Origin: Streptomyces glomeratus | Lineage (GTDB): Bacteria; Actinomycetota; Actinomycetes; Streptomycetales; Streptomycetaceae | Assembly: GCF_021462825.1 (NCBI RefSeq) | Contig: NZ_JAKEEB010000012.1 | Span: forward strand, 124,001-188,000 | DNA length: 64,000 bases | Direction: 5' to 3' | Part shown: piece after piece, positions 43,422 through 50,583 of the stretch | How the letters are laid out: each line of letters starts with the position of its first letter | How positions within the stretch are numbered: position 1 is the stretch's first letter | Program-made: the position numbers and the translations under genes | Notes under the pieces: model-generated | Told to the model about the DNA's origin: nothing | The model's input: the letters and a program-made list of their open reading frames with translations, nothing else | Database searches by the model: none

Positions 43422-43853
43422 GTGAGCCCTGATGCGCCGAACGACGCCCGAGTCGTCCCCCTCCGTCCGCCGGGCGCGCCGCCCCGCACCGGCGGAGCGC
43501 CCCGCACTCCGCAGCAGCCGGGACCGGGGCCGCGGACGGCCGTTCCCAAGGAGCCTCTGTGGCGCGACCTCGTCGGGGACATACTGCGGCGCGAGCGGCT
43601 CGCCCAGGAGCGTACGCTCAAGGACGTCGCGGCGGCGGCCCGCATCTCGATGCCGTACCTGTCCGAGTTGGAGCGCGGCCGGAAGGAGGCGTCCTCCGAG
43701 GTCCTCGCGGCCGCGGCCCGGGCCCTCGGGCTGGGCCTCACCGAACTGCTCTCCCTCGCCCAGGACGAGTTGGCGCGGCAGGCCCGAAGCCGGTCCGGCC
43801 GGGGCCGTACGTCGCCGACGGCGCGGCACGACGGTCTGTGTCTCGTCGCCTGA
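43422..43853 (+). CDS. popR: XRE-family regulator resembling PopR/ClgR, 143 aa
   Basis: A Pro/Arg-rich N-terminal tail is followed by WRDLVGDILRRERLAQERTLKDVAAAARISMPYLSELERGRKEASSEVLAAAARALGLGLTELLSLAQDELARQ. This is the ClgR/PopR-type HTH that activates clp genes in actinomycetes. It is convergent with a two-gene clpP operon, as I recall for popR and clpP3-clpP4 in Streptomyces. The C-terminus ends LCLVA, resembling ssrA-type LVA/LAA tails; PopR is reported to be degraded by ClpP through C-terminal alanines. The start GTG 43422 sits almost on its SD, so the true start could differ slightly. Confidence 0.75.
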   Translation: MSPDAPNDARVVPLRPPGAPPRTGGAPRTPQQPGPGPRTAVPKEPLWRDLVGDILRRERLAQERTLKDVAAAARISMPYLSELERGRKEASSEVLAAAARALGLGLTELLSLAQDELARQARSRSGRGRTSPTARHDGLCLVA

Positions 43854-43888
43854 CCGCCTCGCCGACGTCCGGCTCCCGGCCCACCGGG

Positions 43889-44491
43889 TCACCCGAACGC
43901 GACCCGTCGGCTGAGCACTTCGTCGGCGAGCCCGTACGCCACGGCTTCCTGAGCGGTGAACACCCTGTCCCGGTCCATGTCGGCCCGCAGGGTCGCCACA
44001 TCATGGTGCGTGTGCCGGGAGAGCACCTCCTCCACCTGGGAGCGGATGCGGACCATCTCCTTGGCCTTGAGGCTCAGGTCCGAGACCGTTCCCTGCTGCC
44101 CGCCGGCCGCGGGCTGGCCGAGCAGCACCCGGGAGTGCTGCAGCACGAACCGCCGGCCCGGGTCGCCGCCGGCCAGCAGCACCGCCGCCGTCGAGGCGGC
44201 CTGCCCGACGCAGAAGGTGGAGACGGGGGAGCGCACGAACGTCATCGTGTCGTAGATCGCCATCAGTGAGGTGAACGAACCGCCCGGCGAGTTGAGGTAC
44301 ACGGAGATCTCCTGCTCCGGGTTCGCGGACTCCAGGTGGAGGAGCTGCGCGATGACGACGTTGGCGACGCCGTCGTCGATCTCGGTGCCGAGGAAGACGA
44401 TCCGCTCGGAGAGCAGCCGGCTGAAGACGTCGTACGACCGCTCGCCCTGCGCGGTCCGCTCCACGACGTACGGAACCGTGTACGACCCCAT
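43889..44491 (-). CDS. clpP4: ClpP-family subunit with missing catalytic His, 200 aa (ClpP4-like)
   Basis: ClpP fold motifs are clear: [48 protein letters not shown] (catalytic Ser100) and [20 protein letters not shown] (Asp175). The active-site histidine, normally in [ML]-HQP, is replaced: [11 protein letters not shown] has Gly125, confirmed by the codon GGC. The subunit should not hydrolyse peptides by itself and may act as a structural or regulatory partner of the upstream ClpP. The start is one base after that gene's stop (TGACATG), so the two are coupled. Confidence 0.88.
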   Translation of the reverse strand: MGSYTVPYVVERTAQGERSYDVFSRLLSERIVFLGTEIDDGVANVVIAQLLHLESANPEQEISVYLNSPGGSFTSLMAIYDTMTFVRSPVSTFCVGQAASTAAVLLAGGDPGRRFVLQHSRVLLGQPAAGGQQGTVSDLSLKAKEMVRIRSQVEEVLSRHTHHDVATLRADMDRDRVFTAQEAVAYGLADEVLSRRVAFG

Positions 44492-44492
44492 G

Positions 44493-45131
44493 TCACAACC
44501 CCATCCGTCGGCGCGAGGCGACCGGGCGGACGTCGGCGAGCGACTCCACGACCCGGTCGACCATTCCGTACTCCCGCGCCTGCTCGGCCGTGAACCAGCG
44601 GTCGCGGTCGCCGTCCCGCGCGACGGTCTCCTCGCTCTGCCCGGTGTGCTCGGCGGTGATCCGCTCGATGGCCTTCTTGGTGTACTGAAGGTTCTCCGCC
44701 TGGATCTCGATGTCCGCCGTCGTGCCGCCGATGCCCGCCGACGGCTGGTGCATCATGATCCGCGCGTTCGGCAGGGCGAAGCGTTTGCCGCGCGTTCCCA
44801 CCGTGAGCAGGAACTGGCCCATGCTGGCGGCGAAGCCCATCACCAGGGTCGACACGTCGTTGGGTATGAGCCGCATGGTGTCGTAGATGGCGAGCCCGGC
44901 GGTGACGGATCCGCCGGGGCTGTTGATGTACAGGCTGATGTCGGTACGCGGGTCCTCCGCCGACAGCAGGAGCAGCTGGGCGCACACCCGGTTGGCCGAC
45001 ACCTCGTCGACCTGCGTGCCCAGGAAGACGATGCGCTGGGCGAGCAGTTGTGCGGCGAGGTGGTCGTCGAACCGGCTGGGCGGGGTGTCGCCCTCCTCCG
45101 CCCGGGGCGAGAGGGTGGTCAGTGGAGTCAT
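44493..45131 (-). CDS. clpP3: ATP-dependent Clp protease proteolytic subunit, 212 aa (ClpP3-like)
   Basis: The catalytic triad motifs are intact: [11 protein letters not shown] (Ser103), IMMHQPSAG (His128) and [15 protein letters not shown] (Asp). AGGAG lies five bases before the ATG. It forms the proteolytic chamber that degrades proteins delivered by a Clp ATPase. It is the first gene of a two-gene operon, downstream of an exact TCTGCC-N3-GGCAGA palindrome at 45204-45218 and near a PopR-like gene, matching the clpP3-clpP4 system. Confidence 0.9.
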   Translation of the reverse strand: MTPLTTLSPRAEEGDTPPSRFDDHLAAQLLAQRIVFLGTQVDEVSANRVCAQLLLLSAEDPRTDISLYINSPGGSVTAGLAIYDTMRLIPNDVSTLVMGFAASMGQFLLTVGTRGKRFALPNARIMMHQPSAGIGGTTADIEIQAENLQYTKKAIERITAEHTGQSEETVARDGDRDRWFTAEQAREYGMVDRVVESLADVRPVASRRRMGL

Positions 45132-45203
45132 CTCGTCTCCTTGTCGTGGCACGGTTGCCGTCGACTCCACTGTCGGCCCCGGGCGACGGGCGGACACCGA
45201 TTC

Positions 45204-45218
45204 TCTGCCCGCGGCAGA
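45204..45218. promoter_or_regulatory. PopR-type palindrome TCTGCC-CGC-GGCAGA
   Basis: The arms are exactly symmetric around CGC. The site lies 73 bases before the clpP3-like ATG, in the 110-base gap after the epoxide hydrolase gene. From memory, S. lividans PopR binds TCTGCC-N3-GGCAGA to activate clpP3-clpP4; this is an exact fit, and a PopR-like gene is adjacent to the operon. Confidence 0.75.
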
Positions 45219-45241
45219 TTCGCCGAGGGCCGAGTCCGGGC

Positions 45242-46444
45242 TCAGCCCTTCTCGCGCAGCTGCCGGAAGAATGCCCGGACGTCGTCCACCAGCAGGTCCG
45301 GCTCCTCCATCGCCGCGAAGTGCCCGCCCCGGTCGAACTCCGTCCAGCGCACGATGTTCTCGGTGCGCTCCGCCCTGTGCCGCAGCGGTACCTGGATCTC
45401 GGCCGGGAACACGGCGAGCGCGGTGGGCACGGTCGACGGCTCGGCAGGGGCTGCCGCCCGGCCCGAGGGGTGGGCCCGCTCGTAGTAGATCTGCGCGGAG
45501 GAACCGGCGGTCCCGGTGAGCCAGTACAGCATCACGTCGGTGAGCAGCCGGTCGCGGTCCACGGCCTCCTCCGGCAGTTCCTCGGAGTCCGTCCACTCCC
45601 GGAACTTCTCGACGATCCAGGCCAGTTGGCCGACGGGCGAGTCCGTGAGCGCGTAGGCGAGGGTCCCCGGGCGGGTCGAGTGCAGGATCGCGTACCCCGC
45701 GCCCTCGCGCTGCCATGCGTCCCAGCGGCGCCAGGAGGTGAGGGTACGCTCCCGCTCCTCGGGGCTCAGGGTGGCCAGTTCGTCGCCGGTCGGCTCGGTG
45801 AGCTGCTGCGCTCCCGGCAGCAGGTTGAGGTGGACGCCGATCACCCGGTCGGGGTGGGCGCGGCCCAGCTCGCGGGAGATCGCCGCGCCCCAGTCGCCGC
45901 CCTGTGCGCCGAACCGCCGGTATCCGAGCCGCCGCATCAGCTCGGCCCAGGCGTCCGCGACCCGCCCCGCCTCCCAGCCCCGGTCCCGGGTGGGCCCGGA
46001 CAGTCCGAACCCGGGAATGCCCGGCACGACGACGTGGAACGCGTCGGCCGGGTCGCCGCCGTGCGCGGCCGGGTCGGTCAGCGGCCCCACCACATCGAGG
46101 AACTCGACAAGGGACCCCGGCCATCCATGGGTGACGACCAGCGGGGTGGCGTCGGGCTCGGGGGAGCGGACGTGGGCGAAGTGGACGTTCGCCCCGTCGA
46201 TCGTGGTGGTGAACTGCGGCCACTCGTTCAGCCGCGCCTCGGCGGCACGCCAGTCGTAGTCGTGTCGCCAGTACCGTACGAGTTCGCGAAGATAGTCGAG
46301 GGGAACCCCGTACGCCCAGCCCACGTCCGGCAGCGCGTCGGGCCAACGGGTCCGGTCGAGGCGGTCGTACAGGTCGTCGAGGTCGCTCTGCGGGATGTCG
46401 AGGCGGAACGGCTGGAGGGACGCTGCGTCCGGAGAGGCGTTCAT
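45242..46444 (-). CDS. Epoxide hydrolase (microsomal/juvenile-hormone type, EHN), 400 aa
   Basis: The N-terminal EHN domain (FRLDIPQSDLDDLYDRLDRTRWPDALP, PLDYLRELVRYWRHDYDWRAAEARLNEWPQF) precedes an alpha/beta hydrolase with VVTHGWPGSLVEF (oxyanion), VVPGIPGFGLSG, GAQGGDWGAAI (nucleophile Asp) and GGHFAAMEEPDLL (catalytic His). It converts epoxides to vicinal diols. Such genes are often chromosomal detoxification genes in Streptomyces. Start ATG 46444; the SD is weak. Confidence 0.9.
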   Translation of the reverse strand: MNASPDAASLQPFRLDIPQSDLDDLYDRLDRTRWPDALPDVGWAYGVPLDYLRELVRYWRHDYDWRAAEARLNEWPQFTTTIDGANVHFAHVRSPEPDATPLVVTHGWPGSLVEFLDVVGPLTDPAAHGGDPADAFHVVVPGIPGFGLSGPTRDRGWEAGRVADAWAELMRRLGYRRFGAQGGDWGAAISRELGRAHPDRVIGVHLNLLPGAQQLTEPTGDELATLSPEERERTLTSWRRWDAWQREGAGYAILHSTRPGTLAYALTDSPVGQLAWIVEKFREWTDSEELPEEAVDRDRLLTDVMLYWLTGTAGSSAQIYYERAHPSGRAAAPAEPSTVPTALAVFPAEIQVPLRHRAERTENIVRWTEFDRGGHFAAMEEPDLLVDDVRAFFRQLREKG

Positions 46445-46668
46445 GAGGGCGGATCCTAGGACCCGGCCGCAACGGCTGCCATCGAATAGCGGCGGGCGGG
46501 GGGTCGGCGGCCGCCCACCACCGGCAGGAGGCAGTGCCCGGTGTCGCCGGCAGTACTGAAAGGCCGATATGTCGACAGTGGAAAAAGACCGGTCTGCGCG
46601 CCACCGATGAGTTCGGCGCCCGGGACCGGTCTGCACAGTGATGACGTTCCCGCCCGAGGAGGTACCCC

Positions 46669-47151
46669 ATGCCCACCGACGGATTCACCACGTGTCTGTG
46701 GTTCGACGGCCAGGCCGAGGAGGCGGCCGATTTCTACGTGTCCGTCTTCAAGAACTCCCGGCTCGGCCGTGTGGGCCGCTACACCGACGCCGGCCCCGGA
46801 CCGGCCGGCTCCGTCATGGCCGTCGAGTTCGTGGCCAACGGCCAGAAGTTCGTCGCCCTGAACGGCGGCCCGCAGTTCACGTTCAGCGAGGCCATCTCCT
46901 TCCAGATCTTCTGCGACGACCAGGACGAGGTGGACCACTACTGGAACCGGCTCACCGAGGGCGGCGGCGAACCCGGGCCGTGCGGCTGGCTCAAGGACCG
47001 GTACGGCCTGTCCTGGCAGGTCGTACCCGCCCGGCTGATCGAGCTGATCAGCGACCCGGATCCGGAGAAGGCGGCCCGCACCACCCAGGTGATGATGACG
47101 ATGTCCAAGCTGGACATCGCGGCCCTGGAGAAGGCGTACGCGGGCGAGTAG
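46669..47151 (+). CDS. VOC family (PhnB/3-demethylubiquinone methyltransferase-like) protein, 160 aa
   Basis: GAGGAGGT precedes the ATG. MPTDGFTTCLWFDGQAEEAADFYVSVFKNSRLG, SVMAVEFVANGQKFVALNGGPQFTFSEAISFQIFCDDQDEVDHYW and GWLKDRYGLSWQVVP are the classical motifs of the PhnB-like glyoxalase/bleomycin-resistance subgroup. Despite the 'methyltransferase' label often applied, no SAM-binding motif is present. Function unknown. Confidence 0.9.
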   Translation: MPTDGFTTCLWFDGQAEEAADFYVSVFKNSRLGRVGRYTDAGPGPAGSVMAVEFVANGQKFVALNGGPQFTFSEAISFQIFCDDQDEVDHYWNRLTEGGGEPGPCGWLKDRYGLSWQVVPARLIELISDPDPEKAARTTQVMMTMSKLDIAALEKAYAGE

Positions 47152-47168
47152 CCGCCACGGGCGGCGGG

Positions 47169-47190
47169 GCCGCTCCACGGCAGGAGCGGC
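47169..47190. terminator. 8-bp stem-loop between convergent VOC and SGNH genes
   Basis: GCCGCTCC (47169-47176) pairs exactly with GGAGCGGC (47183-47190) around a 6-base loop, between stops at 47151 (+) and 47209 (-). Confidence 0.7.
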
Positions 47191-47208
47191 TCCGTGTGCC
47201 CGGCACCG

Positions 47209-48114
47209 TCAGGTGCGGTGCGCGGCGATGGTCCGCGCGATCTCCCGTGTGATCCGCAGTACGCCCGGCGAGCGGACGGGGCATGGCTTCGGCGTCGAGG
47301 TCGTCGGGGCCAGACAGAAGTGCAGGGCGTCGTCGCCGCGGTGCAGGGCCGTGCGGTCGCGGGCCGGCTCGGTGCAGTACACCGGGTGCTCGTGCTCGTA
47401 TGCGGTGCACGGAAGGTACCGCGTCCAGATGTAGCGGCCCGAGGCCGGACTGACCGTCCCGCCGGCGTCGGAGACGAGGTCGCCGGACGCCCGTGCCTGC
47501 CTGAGGTACGTCTCGTTGACGCGCCGGACCCGGTCGGGCGTGACCGGATCGGGTCCTTGCAGCACCCAGACGATCCTGGGCCGCCGGGTGCCACCCGCCG
47601 CGGCGATCTGCTCGGTGAGCCGCGCCGCGTCCTCGGTGTAGCGCGCGAAGTACCCGGAGCGGGCCGAGTCGTAGGTGATCCCGTCCATACAGGGCGTGTA
47701 GCCCCACGAGTTGCCCCAGAACTGGAGCACCACGAAGTCCGGGTGGACGGCGCGTACCAGCGCGGCGGCCTTGTCCGCGGGCGGCACCAGCGACCTCTGC
47801 CGGCCGCCCTCCAGATAGTCGCACAGGGTGGTGCCCGAGTACGGGGCGCTCGTGTACCTCGCGTGCACCACGCTCTCGAGCTGCTGCCCCAGGACCTTCT
47901 GGTTCTCCATGGCGATCGAGTCGCCCAGATAGAGCACCGAAAGGGTTCGCGTGGGGGCGGGGTCGGTCGTGGCCGCCGCCCGCTGGTGAGCCGTCGCCGG
48001 GGCCGCAGGGGCGGTGGGCGCGGGCGGTGCCTGCTGGGGTCCGGACGACGGATCTCCGCACCCGCCGAGCAGCAGCCCGGCCATCAGCGTCCCCACGATC
48101 CACGGTTTCCGCAT
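47209..48114 (-). CDS. SGNH/GDSL hydrolase-like lipoprotein, 301 aa
   Basis: A lipoprotein signal (MRKPWIVGTLMAGLLLGGC, lipobox LGGC) is followed by a Pro/Ala-rich linker and the SGNH fold: LSVLYLGDSIAMENQK (catalytic Ser), VLQFWGNSWGY (Asn), and DDALHFCLAP (Asp/His end). Members remove acyl groups from polysaccharides or lipids at the cell surface. ATG at 48114 has GGGAG seven bases upstream. The long repeat-rich gap upstream (48115-48710) separates it from the LysR gene. Confidence 0.85.
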   Translation of the reverse strand: MRKPWIVGTLMAGLLLGGCGDPSSGPQQAPPAPTAPAAPATAHQRAAATTDPAPTRTLSVLYLGDSIAMENQKVLGQQLESVVHARYTSAPYSGTTLCDYLEGGRQRSLVPPADKAAALVRAVHPDFVVLQFWGNSWGYTPCMDGITYDSARSGYFARYTEDAARLTEQIAAAGGTRRPRIVWVLQGPDPVTPDRVRRVNETYLRQARASGDLVSDAGGTVSPASGRYIWTRYLPCTAYEHEHPVYCTEPARDRTALHRGDDALHFCLAPTTSTPKPCPVRSPGVLRITREIARTIAAHRT

Positions 48115-48710
48115 GCCGCAACTCCCGCCCCGACCGCCGAAAGGGCTCCCCAGGCAAGCACAGCGGGGTGCACGGCGGAAGACGGAGGAAGGCCATACCG
48201 GTGCGGGCCCCGGCCTTTCCGGGTGCGGGGCCTTCCGCGCCGTTCCTGGGTCCCGGAGTCTGCTGCGGCTTTTCCGGGTGCCGGGCCCTTTCGGCCCTTT
48301 CCGGGTGCTGGGCCTTCCCCCTTCCCCTTCCAGGTGCCGCGCCCTTCCTGGGTCCCGTGGGCCTGCCGCGCCTTTTCCGGGTGCCGGGCCCCTCCCGTCT
48401 CTCCGGGTGTCGGCCTTGCCCCCGTGACTTCCGGGCCCCTTTGGCGTCCCTTCCGTGTCTCTTCCGGGCCCCTTTCCGGGTGCCGGGCCCTTCCCGTCTC
48501 TCCGGGTGTCGGCCTCGCCCCCGTGACTTCCGGGCCCCTTCCGTGTCTCTTCCGGGTGACCGCCTTTCCCGTCCCTCCGGGTGCCGGCCTTGCCGCCGTC
48601 CCTTTCGGGCCCCTTTCCGGGCCCTTCCGGGCCCCTGGAAAACCGGGCGACGTCGCCCCGCCCGGCCGCCGGCCGGGCGCGACGGCCGCATGCGGCTGTA
48701 CGGCGGGCGG
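48115..48710. repeat. 596-base gap with degenerate, pyrimidine-skewed CCGGGTG repeats
   Basis: From about 48200 to 48660 the + strand is strongly C/T-rich and repeats CCGGGTG-, CGGGCCC- and TTCCGGG-type units many times. A near-perfect ~68-base block at 48374 recurs at 48473 (99 bases on) with only two differences before an inserted TTGGCGTCCC. Open frames across it encode only Arg/Gly/Pro repeats with no start logic, so I see no gene. It may form unusual DNA structure or hold expanded minisatellite-like DNA. Confidence 0.7.
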
Positions 48711-49643
48711 CTACCAGGACCGCGCGGTGCGCAGCAGACGGTCCCGGACCCGGTCGACGTCCGGGTTCTCCGAGGGGCCGGGACGCTGGACGAGGAAGCC
48801 CGTGTTGATCGGCGGGTCGTCGGGCTCGTGCAGCAGGACGACGGTTCCGGCGGCGAGTTCGCCGAGACAGAGGTACCGCGGCAGGACGCAGAAGCCCGCC
48901 CCCGCGACGACCGCCGAAAGCACCCCGCGCAGGTCGGGCACCGTCAGGGCGGCGGCGCGGGTCAGCCGGGTGCCGAACACATGACGCCAGTAGCGCCGGG
49001 TGATGGGGAGGTCCTCGGCGTACGACACCAAGGGCACCTCGTTCAGGGCGGCGGGCCCCTCGACGGCCAGCCGCCTCCGGACACGTTCCGCCCAGCGAGG
49101 CGCCGCGACCAGCACGAACTCCTCGTCGCCCAGCGGTACGGCCGTCAGGGTGCGGCCCCGGGGGCGGGTCGTGGCACACACCAGGTCGTGCCGGCCCGCG
49201 CGCAGTTCCTCCAGCAGCGCGTCGGTCAGTCCCGTCGTCACCCGCAACCGGACGCCCTCCGCCACCAGCGGGGCCAGGGCGGGCAGCAGGGAGGTGCACA
49301 GGAGTTCGGATGGGCCGGCGAGATGCACCGGGCCAGCCCGGCCGCCAGGGGCCCCCTCCGGTCCGGCGGCGGCCAGCAGCACGTCCAGGGGGCCGGCGAT
49401 CCTTGCGGCCAGCTCGTCGGCGACGGGCGTCGGTGACACGCCCCGCGGCCGTCGCTCGAACAGTTCGCGGCCGGTCTGTCGCTCCAGGGTCCGCATCTGC
49501 GTCGTCACCGTCGGCTGCGACAGCCCGAGCAGCCGAGCCGCACCGGTGAACGAACCGGAGCGGTACACCGCCACAAAGGTGCGCAGCAGGTTCAGATCGG
49601 GCTGTGGCTGCGAGGACGCGGGGCCCGAGGCTCCGTGAGTCAT
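48711..49643 (-). CDS. LysR family transcriptional regulator, 310 aa
   Basis: The HTH is canonical (PDLNLLRTFVAVYRSGSFTGAARLLGLSQPTVTTQMRTLERQTGRELFERRPRGVSPTPVADEL), followed by an effector-binding domain (LCTSLLPALAPLVAEGVRLRVTTGLTDALLEELRAGRHDLVCATTRPRGRTLTAVPL). ATG 49643 is used; ATGs at 49664 and 49676 would extend it slightly. No SD precedes any of them, so the transcript may be short-leadered or leaderless. It is divergent from the DJ-1/PfpI gene and overlaps a set of ATTGG/CCAAT inverted repeats. Confidence 0.9.
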   Translation of the reverse strand: MTHGASGPASSQPQPDLNLLRTFVAVYRSGSFTGAARLLGLSQPTVTTQMRTLERQTGRELFERRPRGVSPTPVADELAARIAGPLDVLLAAAGPEGAPGGRAGPVHLAGPSELLCTSLLPALAPLVAEGVRLRVTTGLTDALLEELRAGRHDLVCATTRPRGRTLTAVPLGDEEFVLVAAPRWAERVRRRLAVEGPAALNEVPLVSYAEDLPITRRYWRHVFGTRLTRAAALTVPDLRGVLSAVVAGAGFCVLPRYLCLGELAAGTVVLLHEPDDPPINTGFLVQRPGPSENPDVDRVRDRLLRTARSW

Positions 49644-49679
49644 TGGGTTTCCAATACCAGGCATTGTATTGATCATTGG
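49642..49679. promoter_or_regulatory. LysR-type operator cluster ATTGG/CCAAT
   Basis: ATTGG-GTTT-CCAAT (49642-49655) is a perfect dyad covering the LysR start codon, and a further ATTGG lies at 49675-49679. Two dyads sharing CCAAT in the divergent LysR/DJ-1 region look like recognition and activation half-sites. Confidence 0.5.
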
Positions 49680-49778
49680 AATCCTATCGCCCGGCGTCCT
49701 ACCGTCGATGACGCCGGCGCATCGGACGACCTCGGTCCGGGACACCGGCCCCCATGACCGCACCCTCGGAGGCAATCC

Positions 49779-50474
49779 ATGTCGAAGATTCTTTTCGTGC
49801 TGACCGGCGCCGACCACTGGACGCTGGCCGACGGCACCAAGCACCCCTCCGGTTTCTGGGCCGAGGAGGCCGTCGCCCCTTACGAGGTGTTCAAGGCCGC
49901 GGGCCACGAGATCGTCGTGGCCACTCCCGGCGGTGTCGTCCCCACCGTGGACGAGAGCAGCCTGACGCCCGAGCTCAACGGCGGCCAGGAGAACGCCGAC
50001 CGGATCAGGGAGGTCCTCACGTCGGCCGCCGAGTTCAGCCGCCCCGTGGCGCTGACGGACGTCGACCTCGACGAGTACGCCGCCGTGTTCTACCCCGGCG
50101 GTCACGGTCCCATGGAGGACCTCGCCGTCGACGCCGACTCCGGCAGCCTGCTCGCTCACACCCTCGACTCGGGCAAGCCGCTGGGCGTGGTGTGCCACGG
50201 CCCGGCCGCGCTGCTGGCGGCCACCCGGGCCGACGGCTCCAATGCGTTCGCCGGGTACCGGGTGGCCGCGTTCACCAACGCCGAGGAGACCCAGTCCGGC
50301 CTCGCCGACCGGGCCAAGTGGCTGCTCCAGGACCGTCTCACCGAGGTCGGCGTGCAGGTGCAGACGGGCGAGCCGTGGGCGCCGAACGTTGTGGTCGACC
50401 GCAACCTGGTCACCGGCCAGAACCCCGCGTCCTCCGCTCCGCTGGCCACCGAACTGCTGGCGAAGCTGAGCTGA
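49779..50474 (+). CDS. DJ-1/PfpI (type 1 glutamine amidotransferase-like) protein, 231 aa
   Basis: The fold is shown by KILFVLTGADHWTLADGTKHPSGFWAEEAVAPYEVFKAAGHEIVVATPGG, AAVFYPGGHGPMEDLAVD and GVVCHGPAALLAA, where the nucleophile-elbow Cys is followed by His. The glutamate of the Glu-Cys pair is in GFWAEEAVAPYEVF. Members include Hsp31 glyoxalase III-like and stress proteins. GGAGG lies six bases before the ATG. The divergent LysR gene is the probable regulator. Confidence 0.9.
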   Translation: MSKILFVLTGADHWTLADGTKHPSGFWAEEAVAPYEVFKAAGHEIVVATPGGVVPTVDESSLTPELNGGQENADRIREVLTSAAEFSRPVALTDVDLDEYAAVFYPGGHGPMEDLAVDADSGSLLAHTLDSGKPLGVVCHGPAALLAATRADGSNAFAGYRVAAFTNAEETQSGLADRAKWLLQDRLTEVGVQVQTGEPWAPNVVVDRNLVTGQNPASSAPLATELLAKLS

Positions 50475-50583
50475 CCGGACGGCGGCGTCCGCGGCCCGCG
50501 GCGTCCACCGGTCGGGGCAGGCGGGGGCGCCGGTCGGGCGCGTCCCGGATGCCGGAGCCGGCGCGTACCGGTAGCCGTGGAGC

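Noticed and set aside
47048-48691. Long minus-strand open frame rich in Arg/Gly/Lys repeats across 48115-48691
   Set aside because: The frame has no SD and no start logic, its repeats follow the low-complexity DNA, and its 5' part overlaps the well-supported SGNH lipoprotein gene in another frame.
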